A program made the position numbers and the translations under genes. Shown here piece by piece: positions 27,201 to 35,764 of a DNA stretch of 64,000 nucleotides. Each line of letters starts with the position of its first letter. Position 1 is the stretch's first letter. The notes under the pieces are model-generated. The model ran no database searches, was not told the origin of the DNA, and worked only from the letters and a program-made list of their open reading frames with translations. This stretch comes from Aquimarina sp. BL5. Lineage in GTDB: Bacteria > Bacteroidota > Bacteroidia > Flavobacteriales > Flavobacteriaceae. Location: contig NZ_CP031963.1 of assembly GCF_003443675.1 (NCBI RefSeq), positions 620,001-684,000 of the forward strand. Direction: 5' to 3'.

Positions 27201-27346
27201 TTAATACGTGTAAAAATTTAGTGACTCAATTTCGAACCAGTTTTCGACTAAACATCGAGATTCTAGTATTTGTTCATAGTAAATTGAAATTTCTAAATTA
27301 GCAACTCTTGTTGAAGATGTAAAAGAGTATTTAATATAAGAGGCGA
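27201..27346 (-). pseudogene. Degenerate duplicate of the 3' end of the 2-oxoacid dehydrogenase E1 gene
   Basis: Reading the minus strand gives RVANLEISIYYEQ, then ILESRC, LVENWFEIESLNFYTY and a stop. The intact E1 gene ends RVASLETPIPFEP, SLESQY, LAKNRFEKELQELLEF and stop. The two align without gaps to the same stop position, and over 78 bases (27231-27308 against 27949-28026) I count about 57 identical by hand. Weaker similarity continues to about 27346, where the stop codon of the small membrane-protein gene begins. There is no start and nothing upstream, so this is a fragment rather than a gene. Confidence 0.78.
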
Positions 27347-27868
27347 CTAATTAATTGTATTTTCTCTGATAGTTTTTTCAAAGTCCAGAGCTAATTCTCC
27401 TGTCCATTCTTTAAGGAACCAATACCTCCAAACTGACAGTAAAGTCAAAACTATAAAAATCCAAGGACTTAAAGCACCACCTATGAATCCGTGAATAATT
27501 TCAATAAAAAATACAAAAGATAAACTTCGGAAAAGTTTATAATGTGCTGTATTTCTTTCTAATTCCTGTAAAGCGGAGACATTATTCATCCTTATAAAGG
27601 AAAACGCCTTATAAAACCTATCACGCCCCAATGATTTTTCATGGAATTGAAAATATAACAGGTCCAAAGGATAACTGATATTAAGTAAAAAGTGCCCTGT
27701 TATATAGGACATCACCAAAAACAAGATAGTCTCTGAGGTCTCAATATTACTAAAATTAAAAACAGCGCGTATCTCATTGATCCACAAATAAACAAACACT
27801 ATTCCTGGTAAAAGAATTGCAAACAAATCAAAGATTCCAATAAAAAAATCGCCGGGTTTAAAGTTCAT
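27347..27868 (-). CDS. Small integral membrane protein of unknown function
   Basis: A 173-residue protein I do not recognise by name. The N-terminus FKPGDFFIGIFDLFAILLPGIVFVY includes a DLFAxLLPG pattern leading into the first membrane span (about 12-32). Further hydrophobic segments lie at about 46-66 and 115-150 (two close spans), and the C-terminus is charged and probably cytoplasmic. It sits between the intact E1 gene (50 bases upstream) and the E1 remnant immediately downstream, so it appears to have been inserted at the E1 3' end. Function unknown. Confidence 0.7.
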   Translation of the reverse strand: MNFKPGDFFIGIFDLFAILLPGIVFVYLWINEIRAVFNFSNIETSETILFLVMSYITGHFLLNISYPLDLLYFQFHEKSLGRDRFYKAFSFIRMNNVSALQELERNTAHYKLFRSLSFVFFIEIIHGFIGGALSPWIFIVLTLLSVWRYWFLKEWTGELALDFEKTIRENTIN

Positions 27869-27918
27869 AATAGACTATTTTAAAATTATCTTAAACCTAT
27901 TATTATCCTAATACAGGT

Positions 27919-29925
27919 CTAAAACTCTAATAATTCCTGTAATTCTTTTTCGAACCTATTTTTGGCCAAATATTGAGATTCTAAGCTGGGTTCAAAAGGA
28001 ATTGGTGTTTCTAAACTCGCAACTCTTTTTACGGGAGCATCTAAATATTGAAAACAATTTTCCATAATCAATGCAGAAATATCAGATGCTATTCCTCCAA
28101 ACATTGAATCTTCTTGCAAAATAATCGCTTTACCTGTTTTCTTAACCGATATTAAAATTGTGTCAACATCTAATGGTTGTAAGGTTCTTAAATCTATAAC
28201 ATCTGCTTCTATTTCAGAATGTTTTTCTAAGATTTCTAAAGCCCAATGTATACCGGTACCATAACTTATAACAGTTATTTGATTTCCTTCTTTTAACAAA
28301 GAAGCTTTTCCGAATGGAATAGTATAATAACCTTCAGGCACTTCTTCTCTAATACTACGATACAATGCTTTATGTTCGAAAAACAATACTGGATTAGGGT
28401 CTTCAATAGATGTCAATAATAATCCTTTAGCATCTGCCGGAAAAGCTGGATATACAACCTTTAAACCGGGAGTTTTTGTAAACCACGCTTCATTAGTCTG
28501 ACTATGAAAAGGTCCTGCGCCAACACCTCCTCCACAAGGCATTCTTACCACTATATCTGCAGATTGGTTCCAACGATAATGGGATTTAGCCAATAAATTT
28601 ACAATAGGATTAAATCCTGAAGAAACAAAATCAGCAAACTGCATCTCTACAATGGCTTTTGTACTATTAACAGATAATCCATATGCCGTAGAAATTACAG
28701 CAGACTCACAAATAGGTGTATTACGAACTCTATCTTTTCCAAATGCTGAAACAAAACCATCAGTAATTTTAAAAACACCTCCATAATCAGCAATATCCTG
28801 TCCCATAATAATAAGGTCACTATATCTACGCATTCCTTCCTTTAAGCTTTCAGAAATTGCATCAATAAGTCGAATTTCTTTTGTAGACCTTCCTGGTAGA
28901 ATTTCTTTAAATTCAAATGTTTGATAAACATCTTTCAGTTCTTTTTCTAAAACAACTTGAATTTTTTCCTCCTCATTAGCTCTTTGCCAATGTGTTTCGA
29001 TTTCAGTTTTAATCGCGGATTTTCCTTGAAGTTCATCTTCCTTAGAAAGAATTCCATTATCAATAAGATATTCTCTATAATTTTCTATTGGATCTTTTGC
29101 AGCCCAATACTCCATTAAATCTGCCGGAACATACTTGGTACCACTCGCTTCCTCATGACCACGCATTCTAAAAGTTTTAAACTCTAATAAAACAGGTCGT
29201 GGGTTTTGTCTTATACTTTCTGCTAATTCATTTACTTTGTTATAAACTTCTAATACATTATTACCATCTATAACATGCGATTCCATGCCATAGCCTAAAC
29301 CTCGATCCGCAAGATGCTTACAATTGTATTGCTCTCTTGTCGGTGTAGACAATCCATATCCATTATTCTCAATACAAAAAAGTACGGGCAAACTCCATAC
29401 GGATGCAATATTTAAAGCTTCATGAAAGTCTCCTTCACTAGTACCTCCTTCACCAGTAAAAACAGCAGTAGTTTTATTATTTTTTTTTAAAAGATTACCT
29501 AAAGCTACGCCACAAGCAACTCCTAATTGTGGTCCCAAATGCGAAATCATACCGACAATATTATATTCTTGTGTTCCAAAATGAAACGAACGATCTCGTC
29601 CATTAGTAAAACCACTAGCTTTACCTTGCCATTGACTAAAGAGTCTATATAACGGAACATCACGAGTAGTAAACACGCCTAAATTACGATGCATCGGCAA
29701 AACATATTCATCCTTATGTAATGCGGCCGTTACTCCAACCGAAATAGCCTCTTGGCCAATACCGCTAAACCATTTAGAAATTTTACCTTGACGAAGTAAT
29801 ATGAGCATTTTTTCTTCAATCAACCTCGGTTTAAGCATTTTGAAATATAGAGAAACAAGTAGTTCTTTACTATACTCTTTCTTATCAAAATCTAATAACA
29901 ATTTCTCTTCTGCCATACAATTCAA
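27919..29925 (-). CDS. Fused 2-oxoacid dehydrogenase E1 alpha/beta subunits
   Basis: A 668-residue fusion. Residues 1 to about 330 form the E1 alpha part with thiamine diphosphate binding at GDFHEALNIASVWSLPVLFC and ENNGYGLSTPT, and the phosphorylation-loop-like RMRGHEEASG. Residues about 350-668 form E1 beta (AISESLKEGMRRYSDLIIMGQDI, RNTPICESAVISTAYGLS, VEMQFADF). It decarboxylates a 2-oxoacid and acetylates or acylates lipoyl E2; the branched-chain 2-oxoisovalerate complex is most likely in Bacteroidota. No E2 or E3 gene is in the window. A partial second copy of its 3' end lies downstream. Confidence 0.9.
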   Translation of the reverse strand: MNCMAEEKLLLDFDKKEYSKELLVSLYFKMLKPRLIEEKMLILLRQGKISKWFSGIGQEAISVGVTAALHKDEYVLPMHRNLGVFTTRDVPLYRLFSQWQGKASGFTNGRDRSFHFGTQEYNIVGMISHLGPQLGVACGVALGNLLKKNNKTTAVFTGEGGTSEGDFHEALNIASVWSLPVLFCIENNGYGLSTPTREQYNCKHLADRGLGYGMESHVIDGNNVLEVYNKVNELAESIRQNPRPVLLEFKTFRMRGHEEASGTKYVPADLMEYWAAKDPIENYREYLIDNGILSKEDELQGKSAIKTEIETHWQRANEEEKIQVVLEKELKDVYQTFEFKEILPGRSTKEIRLIDAISESLKEGMRRYSDLIIMGQDIADYGGVFKITDGFVSAFGKDRVRNTPICESAVISTAYGLSVNSTKAIVEMQFADFVSSGFNPIVNLLAKSHYRWNQSADIVVRMPCGGGVGAGPFHSQTNEAWFTKTPGLKVVYPAFPADAKGLLLTSIEDPNPVLFFEHKALYRSIREEVPEGYYTIPFGKASLLKEGNQITVISYGTGIHWALEILEKHSEIEADVIDLRTLQPLDVDTILISVKKTGKAIILQEDSMFGGIASDISALIMENCFQYLDAPVKRVASLETPIPFEPSLESQYLAKNRFEKELQELLEF

Positions 29926-30210
29926 AAATCAATACTCTTTAATATTTATAGGTTCTCCAAAATTGGAAAAATAGTATAGTAAATGTAATTATTTTTATTT
30001 CAGAAAAAACAATCAAATAACAATAATACTAAGTAGTTGTTAATTTAACTCTAACAATTATAAGAATTAACTAAATTTACCAAGCTTTATCGATAATATG
30101 TGAAAAAATAATTATTTTGACAGTTATCCACTATATTTTAAAAAAAGGCATCATCCATGATGTTTATTTAACGAAATACATTTATTTTAGTTAAAGTAAA
30201 TTAAATAGTC

Positions 30211-31161
30211 ATGAATAACATACCAAGTGTAGATCTTTCGGATTTTCTATCTGATGATCCATCACGTAAGCAAAAGTTCGTTAACGAAATAGGAAAAGCC
30301 TATGAAGAAATAGGCTTTGTAGCATTAAAAAATCATTTTCTAAGCGATAACTTAGTAGAAGAATTGTATAAGGAAGTAAAGGCATTTTTTGCCTTACCAT
30401 TAGAAGATAAGCAGAAATATGAAATTGAAGGATTAGGTGGCCAAAGAGGTTACATTTCCTTTGGAAAAGAACACGCAAAAGGCAAAAAAGAAGGTGATTT
30501 AAAAGAATTTTGGCATTTTGGTCAAGAACCATCTGAAGATGCTAATTTAATCGAAGATTACCCTCCTAATGTAATTGTAGAAGAGCTAAAGGATTTTAAC
30601 CACACAGGTATGGAAGCTTATAGAATGCTCGAAAAAACAGGAATCTATGTCCTTAGAGCTTTAGCAATATACATAGGTTTAGATGAATTTTATTTTGATC
30701 ATTGGGCAAGTAATGGTAATAGTATTTTACGTCCTATTCACTATCCTCCTATTACTGAAGAACCAAAAGGTGCGGTACGTGCAGGAGCGCATGGTGACAT
30801 CAACCTAATTACGTTATTAATGGGTGCGTCCACCGGCGGATTACAAGTACAGCGTAAAGATGGCGAATGGATTGATGCTATACCACAAGAGGATGAACTA
30901 GTAATCAATGTAGGAGATATGTTAGAACGTCATACCAATAACAAGTTACGTTCTACAATACATAAAGTAATCAATCCACCAAAGGAACAATGGGGTAAAC
31001 CTAGATATTCTATTCCATTCTTTATGCATCCACGAAGCGATATGAAATTAAATTGTTTAGAAGAATGCATTACCGAAGAGAATCCTAAACAGTATGAGGA
31101 TATTACTGCTGGTGATTTTCTGCATCAACGACTAGTTGAAATTGGATTGATTAAGAAGTAA
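30211..31161 (+). CDS. Isopenicillin N synthase-family Fe(II)/2-oxoglutarate-type oxygenase
   Basis: A 316-residue non-haem iron oxygenase. The N-terminal half starts IPSVDLSDFLSDD and contains GFVALKNHFL. The iron site is H-x-D in GAHGDINLITLL plus the distal histidine in RSTIHKVINPP, and PRYSIPFFM supplies the co-substrate-binding arginine and serine. The actual substrate is unknown; bacterial members hydroxylate or cyclise varied small molecules. It heads a plus-strand run with the YciH, DUF1835 and phosphorylase genes, spaced by 9 and 3 bases and then 1 base. The upstream 285 bases separate it from the divergent E1 gene. Confidence 0.88.
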   Translation: MNNIPSVDLSDFLSDDPSRKQKFVNEIGKAYEEIGFVALKNHFLSDNLVEELYKEVKAFFALPLEDKQKYEIEGLGGQRGYISFGKEHAKGKKEGDLKEFWHFGQEPSEDANLIEDYPPNVIVEELKDFNHTGMEAYRMLEKTGIYVLRALAIYIGLDEFYFDHWASNGNSILRPIHYPPITEEPKGAVRAGAHGDINLITLLMGASTGGLQVQRKDGEWIDAIPQEDELVINVGDMLERHTNNKLRSTIHKVINPPKEQWGKPRYSIPFFMHPRSDMKLNCLEECITEENPKQYEDITAGDFLHQRLVEIGLIKK

Positions 31162-31170
31162 TTACTGCAC

Positions 31171-31500
31171 ATGGATTTAAAAGATCAATTAAAAAACTTA
31201 TTTCCCGATCACGAACCTATTGAGGAGGAAAAAGATCTAAAAAAAGAAGATGGTATCTGGATGCAGGATGATCCAATTATCTGCAAATATGAGAAACGAA
31301 AAGGGAAACCAATTACCATATTAGAAGGATATACAGGTGCTGATGAAGATTTTAAGAAACTTGCTAAAGAAATAAAAACAAAATTAAGTGTTGGAGGAAG
31401 TTTTAAGGATGAACGCATTATTATTCAGGGAGATTATCGAGATAAAATAATGGAGATCCTCAAAACAAAGGGATTTAAAGTAAAAAGAGTTGGCGGATAA
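31171..31500 (+). CDS. SUI1/YciH-type translation initiation factor
   Basis: A 109-residue protein of the eIF1/SUI1 fold. The conserved core is EKRKGKPITILEGYTGADED, followed by LAKEIKTKLSVGGSFKDERI and IIQGDYRDKI, the usual G-G-S-x-K and I-Q-G-D elements. Bacterial YciH binds the 30S subunit and influences start-site fidelity. The next gene begins with TTG only 3 bases after its stop. Confidence 0.9.
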   Translation: MDLKDQLKNLFPDHEPIEEEKDLKKEDGIWMQDDPIICKYEKRKGKPITILEGYTGADEDFKKLAKEIKTKLSVGGSFKDERIIIQGDYRDKIMEILKTKGFKVKRVGG

Positions 31501-31503
31501 TTT

Positions 31504-32472
31504 TTGTCACATAATTCAGAAATAGATACATCATTGGGGGCTAAAACATTACATATTACAAATGGCGATAGTTTAACAGATCGTTTAAAAGAACTGAATC
31601 TGGTTGATGGAGAATTCTTAATTTGGAGGGAGATGCTTTGTGAAGGCCCTACAGACATAAGAATTGAAACTGACGAAGCTATTGAAAGACGTAAAGGATT
31701 TCTAGAAAAATACTATAGAATTGTTAATGATGACTACGAAGAAAAGTTCATAAGTCAATTAAATAAATTAAACAATATAGAAAAGTATGATGAAATTGTG
31801 CTTTGGTTTGAGTATGATCTTTTCTGTCATATTAATATGATCGCTGCTATAAGCTTATTACTTAGAAAAGGAATCAAGGATACTCCAGTCTATCTGGTTT
31901 GTAGCGGTAGAGTCGAGAATTCCAAAAAATGCCTGGGATTATGTGAGCTATCGGATACACAACTAAAAAAACATTTTGAGGACAAAATAGTATTAGACAT
32001 TAACGATTTAGAATTAGCATCCCATGTTTGGACATTATACTGCGAATCAAATCCAAATAAAATTGCAGGACAAATTAAAAAACAATCATCTTTTGATTAC
32101 CTATCCATATGCTTAAGAGCACATTTACAAAGATTTCCAAATATGCTTACTGGCCTGAATACACTAGAACACAATATTCTACAAATGGTCGATACCTATG
32201 AAATCAAAAACATAAAACAATTAATGGGCTATACACTAGAATACCAAGGGTTCTATGGGTATGGTGATATGCAAATTAAGAGAGTATTAGCAAGACTTTT
32301 TCAATTTTTGGATCAAACTAAAGACCGATTATTACTATCCGAAAGGGGAAAATTGGCCGTACAGCAAAAAAAGAATTTCTATAACACACAAACGTTGGAT
32401 TGGTATTATGGAGGAGTCAAAAAATATGATTATTTATATAATAACGAAACGCATAATTTACTAAAATTATAA
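31504..32472 (+). CDS. DUF1835 domain protein
   Basis: A 322-residue soluble protein. The opening LHITNGDSLTDRLKEL and FLIWREMLCEGPTD are the DUF1835 signature, and the C-terminal part resembles the DUF3658-like companion region. The molecular function is unknown. The frame opens with TTG at 31504; the next in-frame methionine lies in EMLCEGP, well inside the conserved domain, so TTG is the best start. It is translationally packed between yciH and the phosphorylase gene (1-base gap). Confidence 0.75.
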   Translation: MSHNSEIDTSLGAKTLHITNGDSLTDRLKELNLVDGEFLIWREMLCEGPTDIRIETDEAIERRKGFLEKYYRIVNDDYEEKFISQLNKLNNIEKYDEIVLWFEYDLFCHINMIAAISLLLRKGIKDTPVYLVCSGRVENSKKCLGLCELSDTQLKKHFEDKIVLDINDLELASHVWTLYCESNPNKIAGQIKKQSSFDYLSICLRAHLQRFPNMLTGLNTLEHNILQMVDTYEIKNIKQLMGYTLEYQGFYGYGDMQIKRVLARLFQFLDQTKDRLLLSERGKLAVQQKKNFYNTQTLDWYYGGVKKYDYLYNNETHNLLKL

Positions 32473-32473
32473 T

Positions 32474-33358
32474 ATGGCTATAGCCGAATCAGAATTAATT
32501 CTCAACCAAGATGGTAGTATATATCATTTAAATCTAAAACCTGAACACCTCGCTAATACTATTATAACCGTTGGTGACCCAGATCGCGTAAGCAAGGTTA
32601 CTCAATATTTTGACACTGTAGAACACACAATTAGCAAGAGAGAATTTCATACTCAAACTGGTACATATAAAGGAAAAAGGATTACCGTAATATCTACTGG
32701 TATCGGCACAGATAACATAGATATTGTTTTTAATGAATTAGACGCTTTAGTTAATATTGATTTCGAAACAAAAGAAATTAAAAAAGAGCACACCTCTCTT
32801 AACATTATTCGTATTGGTACTTCTGGGGCTATACAATCAGAAATTCCTATCGATAGTTTTATAGTTTCCGAACTTGCTATTGGGTTTGATAGCTTACTCC
32901 ATTTTTACGATAGTAAAGATATACAGTTTCCGCAGATCTCTGAACCCTTAATGAAGCATTTGGATTGGGATAAAGATAAATCAACACCCTATGTGGTTTC
33001 TTTTGACAAAAAGCTCGGAAGACATATGCAAAGTAACCAAACAAGTAAAGGATTTACAATTACCAACGTTGGATTCTATGGCCCCCAAGGAAGAGTATTA
33101 AGATTACCTACATCAGACGCTACACTAAATGACAAAATAGCTTCTTTCAGCTATGCGGATAAAAAAATAACAAATTTAGAAATGGAAACAGCTGGTATAT
33201 ACGGAATGGCAAAACTTCTTGGTCACCGTGCTGTATCCATGAATGCAATGATAGCAAATAGAGCAACAGGACAGTTCAGTAATGACCCAAAAAAGGCTGT
33301 TGATAACCTTATCAAGTATACTTTAGATAAAATTGTGAGCTATATGGATTTGATTTAA
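32474..33358 (+). CDS. Nucleoside phosphorylase (uridine phosphorylase-like)
   Basis: A 294-residue member of the PNP/UDP family. Motifs include TVGDPDRVSKV near residue 32, STGIGTDNIDIVFNEL (phosphate and ribose binding), IRIGTSGAIQSEIP and NLEMETAGIYGMAKL, the nucleoside-binding MET motif. It cleaves nucleosides with phosphate to give base and ribose-1-phosphate in salvage. Uridine is the likely substrate from the overall pattern but specificity is not certain. Confidence 0.85.
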   Translation: MAIAESELILNQDGSIYHLNLKPEHLANTIITVGDPDRVSKVTQYFDTVEHTISKREFHTQTGTYKGKRITVISTGIGTDNIDIVFNELDALVNIDFETKEIKKEHTSLNIIRIGTSGAIQSEIPIDSFIVSELAIGFDSLLHFYDSKDIQFPQISEPLMKHLDWDKDKSTPYVVSFDKKLGRHMQSNQTSKGFTITNVGFYGPQGRVLRLPTSDATLNDKIASFSYADKKITNLEMETAGIYGMAKLLGHRAVSMNAMIANRATGQFSNDPKKAVDNLIKYTLDKIVSYMDLI

Positions 33359-33403
33359 CCTTTTGTTAAAATCAAACTATTCTAGATAACTTAACTTTAA
33401 ATT

Positions 33404-35482
33404 ATGGATTTAAAAAAGTACCCTTATAATAATAGGGACGTAAATTGGTTAAGTTTCAATGAACGTGTCTTGCAAGAAGCCGAAGACGAATCAAACCCTT
33501 TATATGAAAGGTTAAAGTTTTTAGCAATATTCTCTTCTAATTTAGATGAATATTTTAGAGTAAGAGTTTCTCGATTGCGGCAAATAAAAAGAATAGATAG
33601 AAAACTAAGAAAAAAACTTGCTTTAAAACCAAATAAACAGGTTAAAGAAATACTAAAGCAAGTAAAAATTCAACAAGAAAAATTTGGTAGTATATTCTTT
33701 AAAGACCTTATTCCAGAACTTGCTAAACATAATATCCATTTAATTGATCAAAATCATTATGATTTTGATCAACATCAATATGCTACCGAGTATTTTATTT
33801 CTAAAATCCTCCCCTTAATTAATTCAGAAATTATTGATTTATCCGAAGTAAACCCCACATTTCTTGAAAACAATAAACTATATTATTTACTAACATTTGA
33901 AAAGGAAGATCAATTTGGAATTGTAAATATACCTTCAGATACTTTAGAAAGATTTGTATGCTTTCCCTCTGATGGTCAAAATACACATATTACCTTTCTG
34001 GATGATATTGTTCGACTTAATTTAAATCAAATTTTTGATGGTCAAAAAATAAAAGGGTGTTTTCAAATAAAATTATCAAGAGATGCAGAATTGTATATAG
34101 ACGATGAATTTGAAGGTGTTTTGGCAGAAAAAATAAAAAAATCCCTCTCGCAACGCTATGATGGGCAACCAACTCGTTTATTATTTGATGCTGCATTACC
34201 AAAAGAATACAAAAGTAAGATTCGTAAGTCTTTAGGATTAGGCAAAATCGATATGATGCCGGGCGGAAAGTATCACAATTTTAGTGATTTCTTTAGTTTT
34301 CCGGACCCTACAAATAACCTTTCTTTACATTACCCCAAAGCAACAGAAATAAAACACAAAGAATTTGAGCAAAACAGCAACTATTTTGAAGTAATTTCTA
34401 AGAAAGATCAATTAGTACATTTTCCATATATGTCTTTTAATTACGTTCAAAATTTTATTAATCAAGCAGCCGTAGATCCTAACACTACAGAGATAAAAAT
34501 ATCCTTATATCGCGTTGCAAAAGAATCTGACCTTACCTCCTCCTTATTAAAAGCTTTAGAAAACGGTAAAAAAGTTACTGTATTTGTAGAAGCCAAAGCA
34601 CGTTTTGACGAAAAGAACAATTTAAAATGGGGGAAGATTTTCGAAGAAAAAGGAGCATCCGTTTTTTATAGTTACCCAAAAATAAAAGTACATTCTAAAA
34701 TATTACTTGTCAAACGAAAGGAAAATAACAAAGAAGCCTCCTATGCTTATATTGGTACGGGTAATTTTAATGCTAAAACATCCAAAATTTATTGTGATCA
34801 CGGCTTATTTACAGCGAATAAATTAATTACTAAAGAACTATCTGAAGTTTTTGAAGTGTTATCTGGCAAAATGATACTACCTAAACCCAAAAATTTATTG
34901 GTATCTCCTTTTACAACAAGAATACAATTCGAAGAACTTATTGATAAAGAAATTTATAATTCAAAAAATGGTAATATTTCTGGTATTACAGCCAAATTAA
35001 ATAGCCTAGAAGACAAAAAGATAATTAATAAACTATATGACGCTAGTAATGCTGGTGTTAAAACCAAACTACTAGTAAGAGGTTTTACTTGTTTAATCCC
35101 TGGTTTAAAAGATATTAGTGAAAACATCCAAATAACCAGTATTCTTGATCGGTATCTAGAACACGGAAGAATATATCATTTCAATAATAATGGAGATTCA
35201 AAAATATTTATTGGTAGCGCAGATTGGATGACGCGTAATTTAGATAAACGTATTGAAGTTTTAGTTCCTATTTTAGATAAAGATTGTAAAAAAGAGTTAA
35301 AAACAATTTTGGATATACAATTAAATGATAATGTAAAGGCAAGAATCCAAGATGCGAATGAAACTAATAGCTACAAAAAGAAAATGGACGATAAACCGTC
35401 CATACAATCCCAACATCTACTAAGAGAATATCTTACAAAGATACATGCTCCTATCAATACATTAACCAAACAATATCTTTAA
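33404..35482 (+). CDS. ppk1: Polyphosphate kinase 1
   Basis: A 692-residue PPK1, the usual length. The N-terminal domain has NRDVNWLSFNERVLQEA and the catalytic core includes HFPYMSFNYV, KARFDEKNNLKWGK and KVHSKILLV with the autophosphorylated histidine. The second conserved histidine is in YLEHGRIYHF, followed by FIGSADWMTRNLDKRIEVLVP. It reversibly makes inorganic polyphosphate from ATP. It follows the phosphorylase after 45 bases. Its 3' end overlaps by 21 bases a small membrane-protein frame on the other strand. Confidence 0.95.
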   Translation: MDLKKYPYNNRDVNWLSFNERVLQEAEDESNPLYERLKFLAIFSSNLDEYFRVRVSRLRQIKRIDRKLRKKLALKPNKQVKEILKQVKIQQEKFGSIFFKDLIPELAKHNIHLIDQNHYDFDQHQYATEYFISKILPLINSEIIDLSEVNPTFLENNKLYYLLTFEKEDQFGIVNIPSDTLERFVCFPSDGQNTHITFLDDIVRLNLNQIFDGQKIKGCFQIKLSRDAELYIDDEFEGVLAEKIKKSLSQRYDGQPTRLLFDAALPKEYKSKIRKSLGLGKIDMMPGGKYHNFSDFFSFPDPTNNLSLHYPKATEIKHKEFEQNSNYFEVISKKDQLVHFPYMSFNYVQNFINQAAVDPNTTEIKISLYRVAKESDLTSSLLKALENGKKVTVFVEAKARFDEKNNLKWGKIFEEKGASVFYSYPKIKVHSKILLVKRKENNKEASYAYIGTGNFNAKTSKIYCDHGLFTANKLITKELSEVFEVLSGKMILPKPKNLLVSPFTTRIQFEELIDKEIYNSKNGNISGITAKLNSLEDKKIINKLYDASNAGVKTKLLVRGFTCLIPGLKDISENIQITSILDRYLEHGRIYHFNNNGDSKIFIGSADWMTRNLDKRIEVLVPILDKDCKKELKTILDIQLNDNVKARIQDANETNSYKKKMDDKPSIQSQHLLREYLTKIHAPINTLTKQYL

Positions 35483-35608
35483 ACTTATTAAAAAATTCGT
35501 TGCTAGTAATAAAGCGATAAATACCACAATCCCGTTTTCTAAGGTGTTGTTTTTTAATTTAGCTACTTTAACTTGAGCACTTTTATTTCTTAAAAAATTC
35601 TTTTTCAT
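35462..35608 (-). CDS. Small single-span membrane protein (48 residues)
   Basis: ATG at 35608-35606 opens 48 codons ending with TAA at 35462-35464. The protein has a basic N-terminus (MKKNFLRNKSAQVKVAK) and one strong hydrophobic helix (GIVVFIALLLATNFLISLKI). This looks like a real small membrane protein rather than a chance frame, and it fills the otherwise empty gap after ppk1. It overlaps the ppk1 3' end by 21 bases, antisense. Function unknown. Confidence 0.45.
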   Translation of the reverse strand: MKKNFLRNKSAQVKVAKLKNNTLENGIVVFIALLLATNFLISLKILFG

Positions 35609-35764
35609 AGCAAATATTGTTTTATTTGGTTTTAATTACTTCGAATATAGTCGTAATTATCAGATTTATATTTCAAAGGTAATGATAAAAACTCTAATTA
35701 AACGACAAAAAACAAATATAATCGATAAAATACACAATTTTAATATATTTCACAACAAAATAGC

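Larger units (their letters stand above)
26943..27346. other. Intergenic region: operon leader, promoter and E1 gene remnant
   Basis: A 404-base stretch without an intact gene. Going upstream from the epimerase it holds a roughly 190-base leader, a -7 motif with a near-consensus -33 TTG (27138-27172), and then a degenerate copy of the 3' end of the dehydrogenase E1 gene (27201-27346). Confidence 0.7.

Noticed and set aside
30121..30131. DnaA-box-like TTATCCACT
   Set aside because: A single, imperfect match with no cluster, no dnaA or dnaN gene nearby; not evidence of an origin.
30149..30162. Short palindrome CATCAT-2-ATGATG upstream of the oxygenase gene
   Set aside because: Six-base arms are expected by chance in AT-rich intergenic DNA; nothing else supports it.
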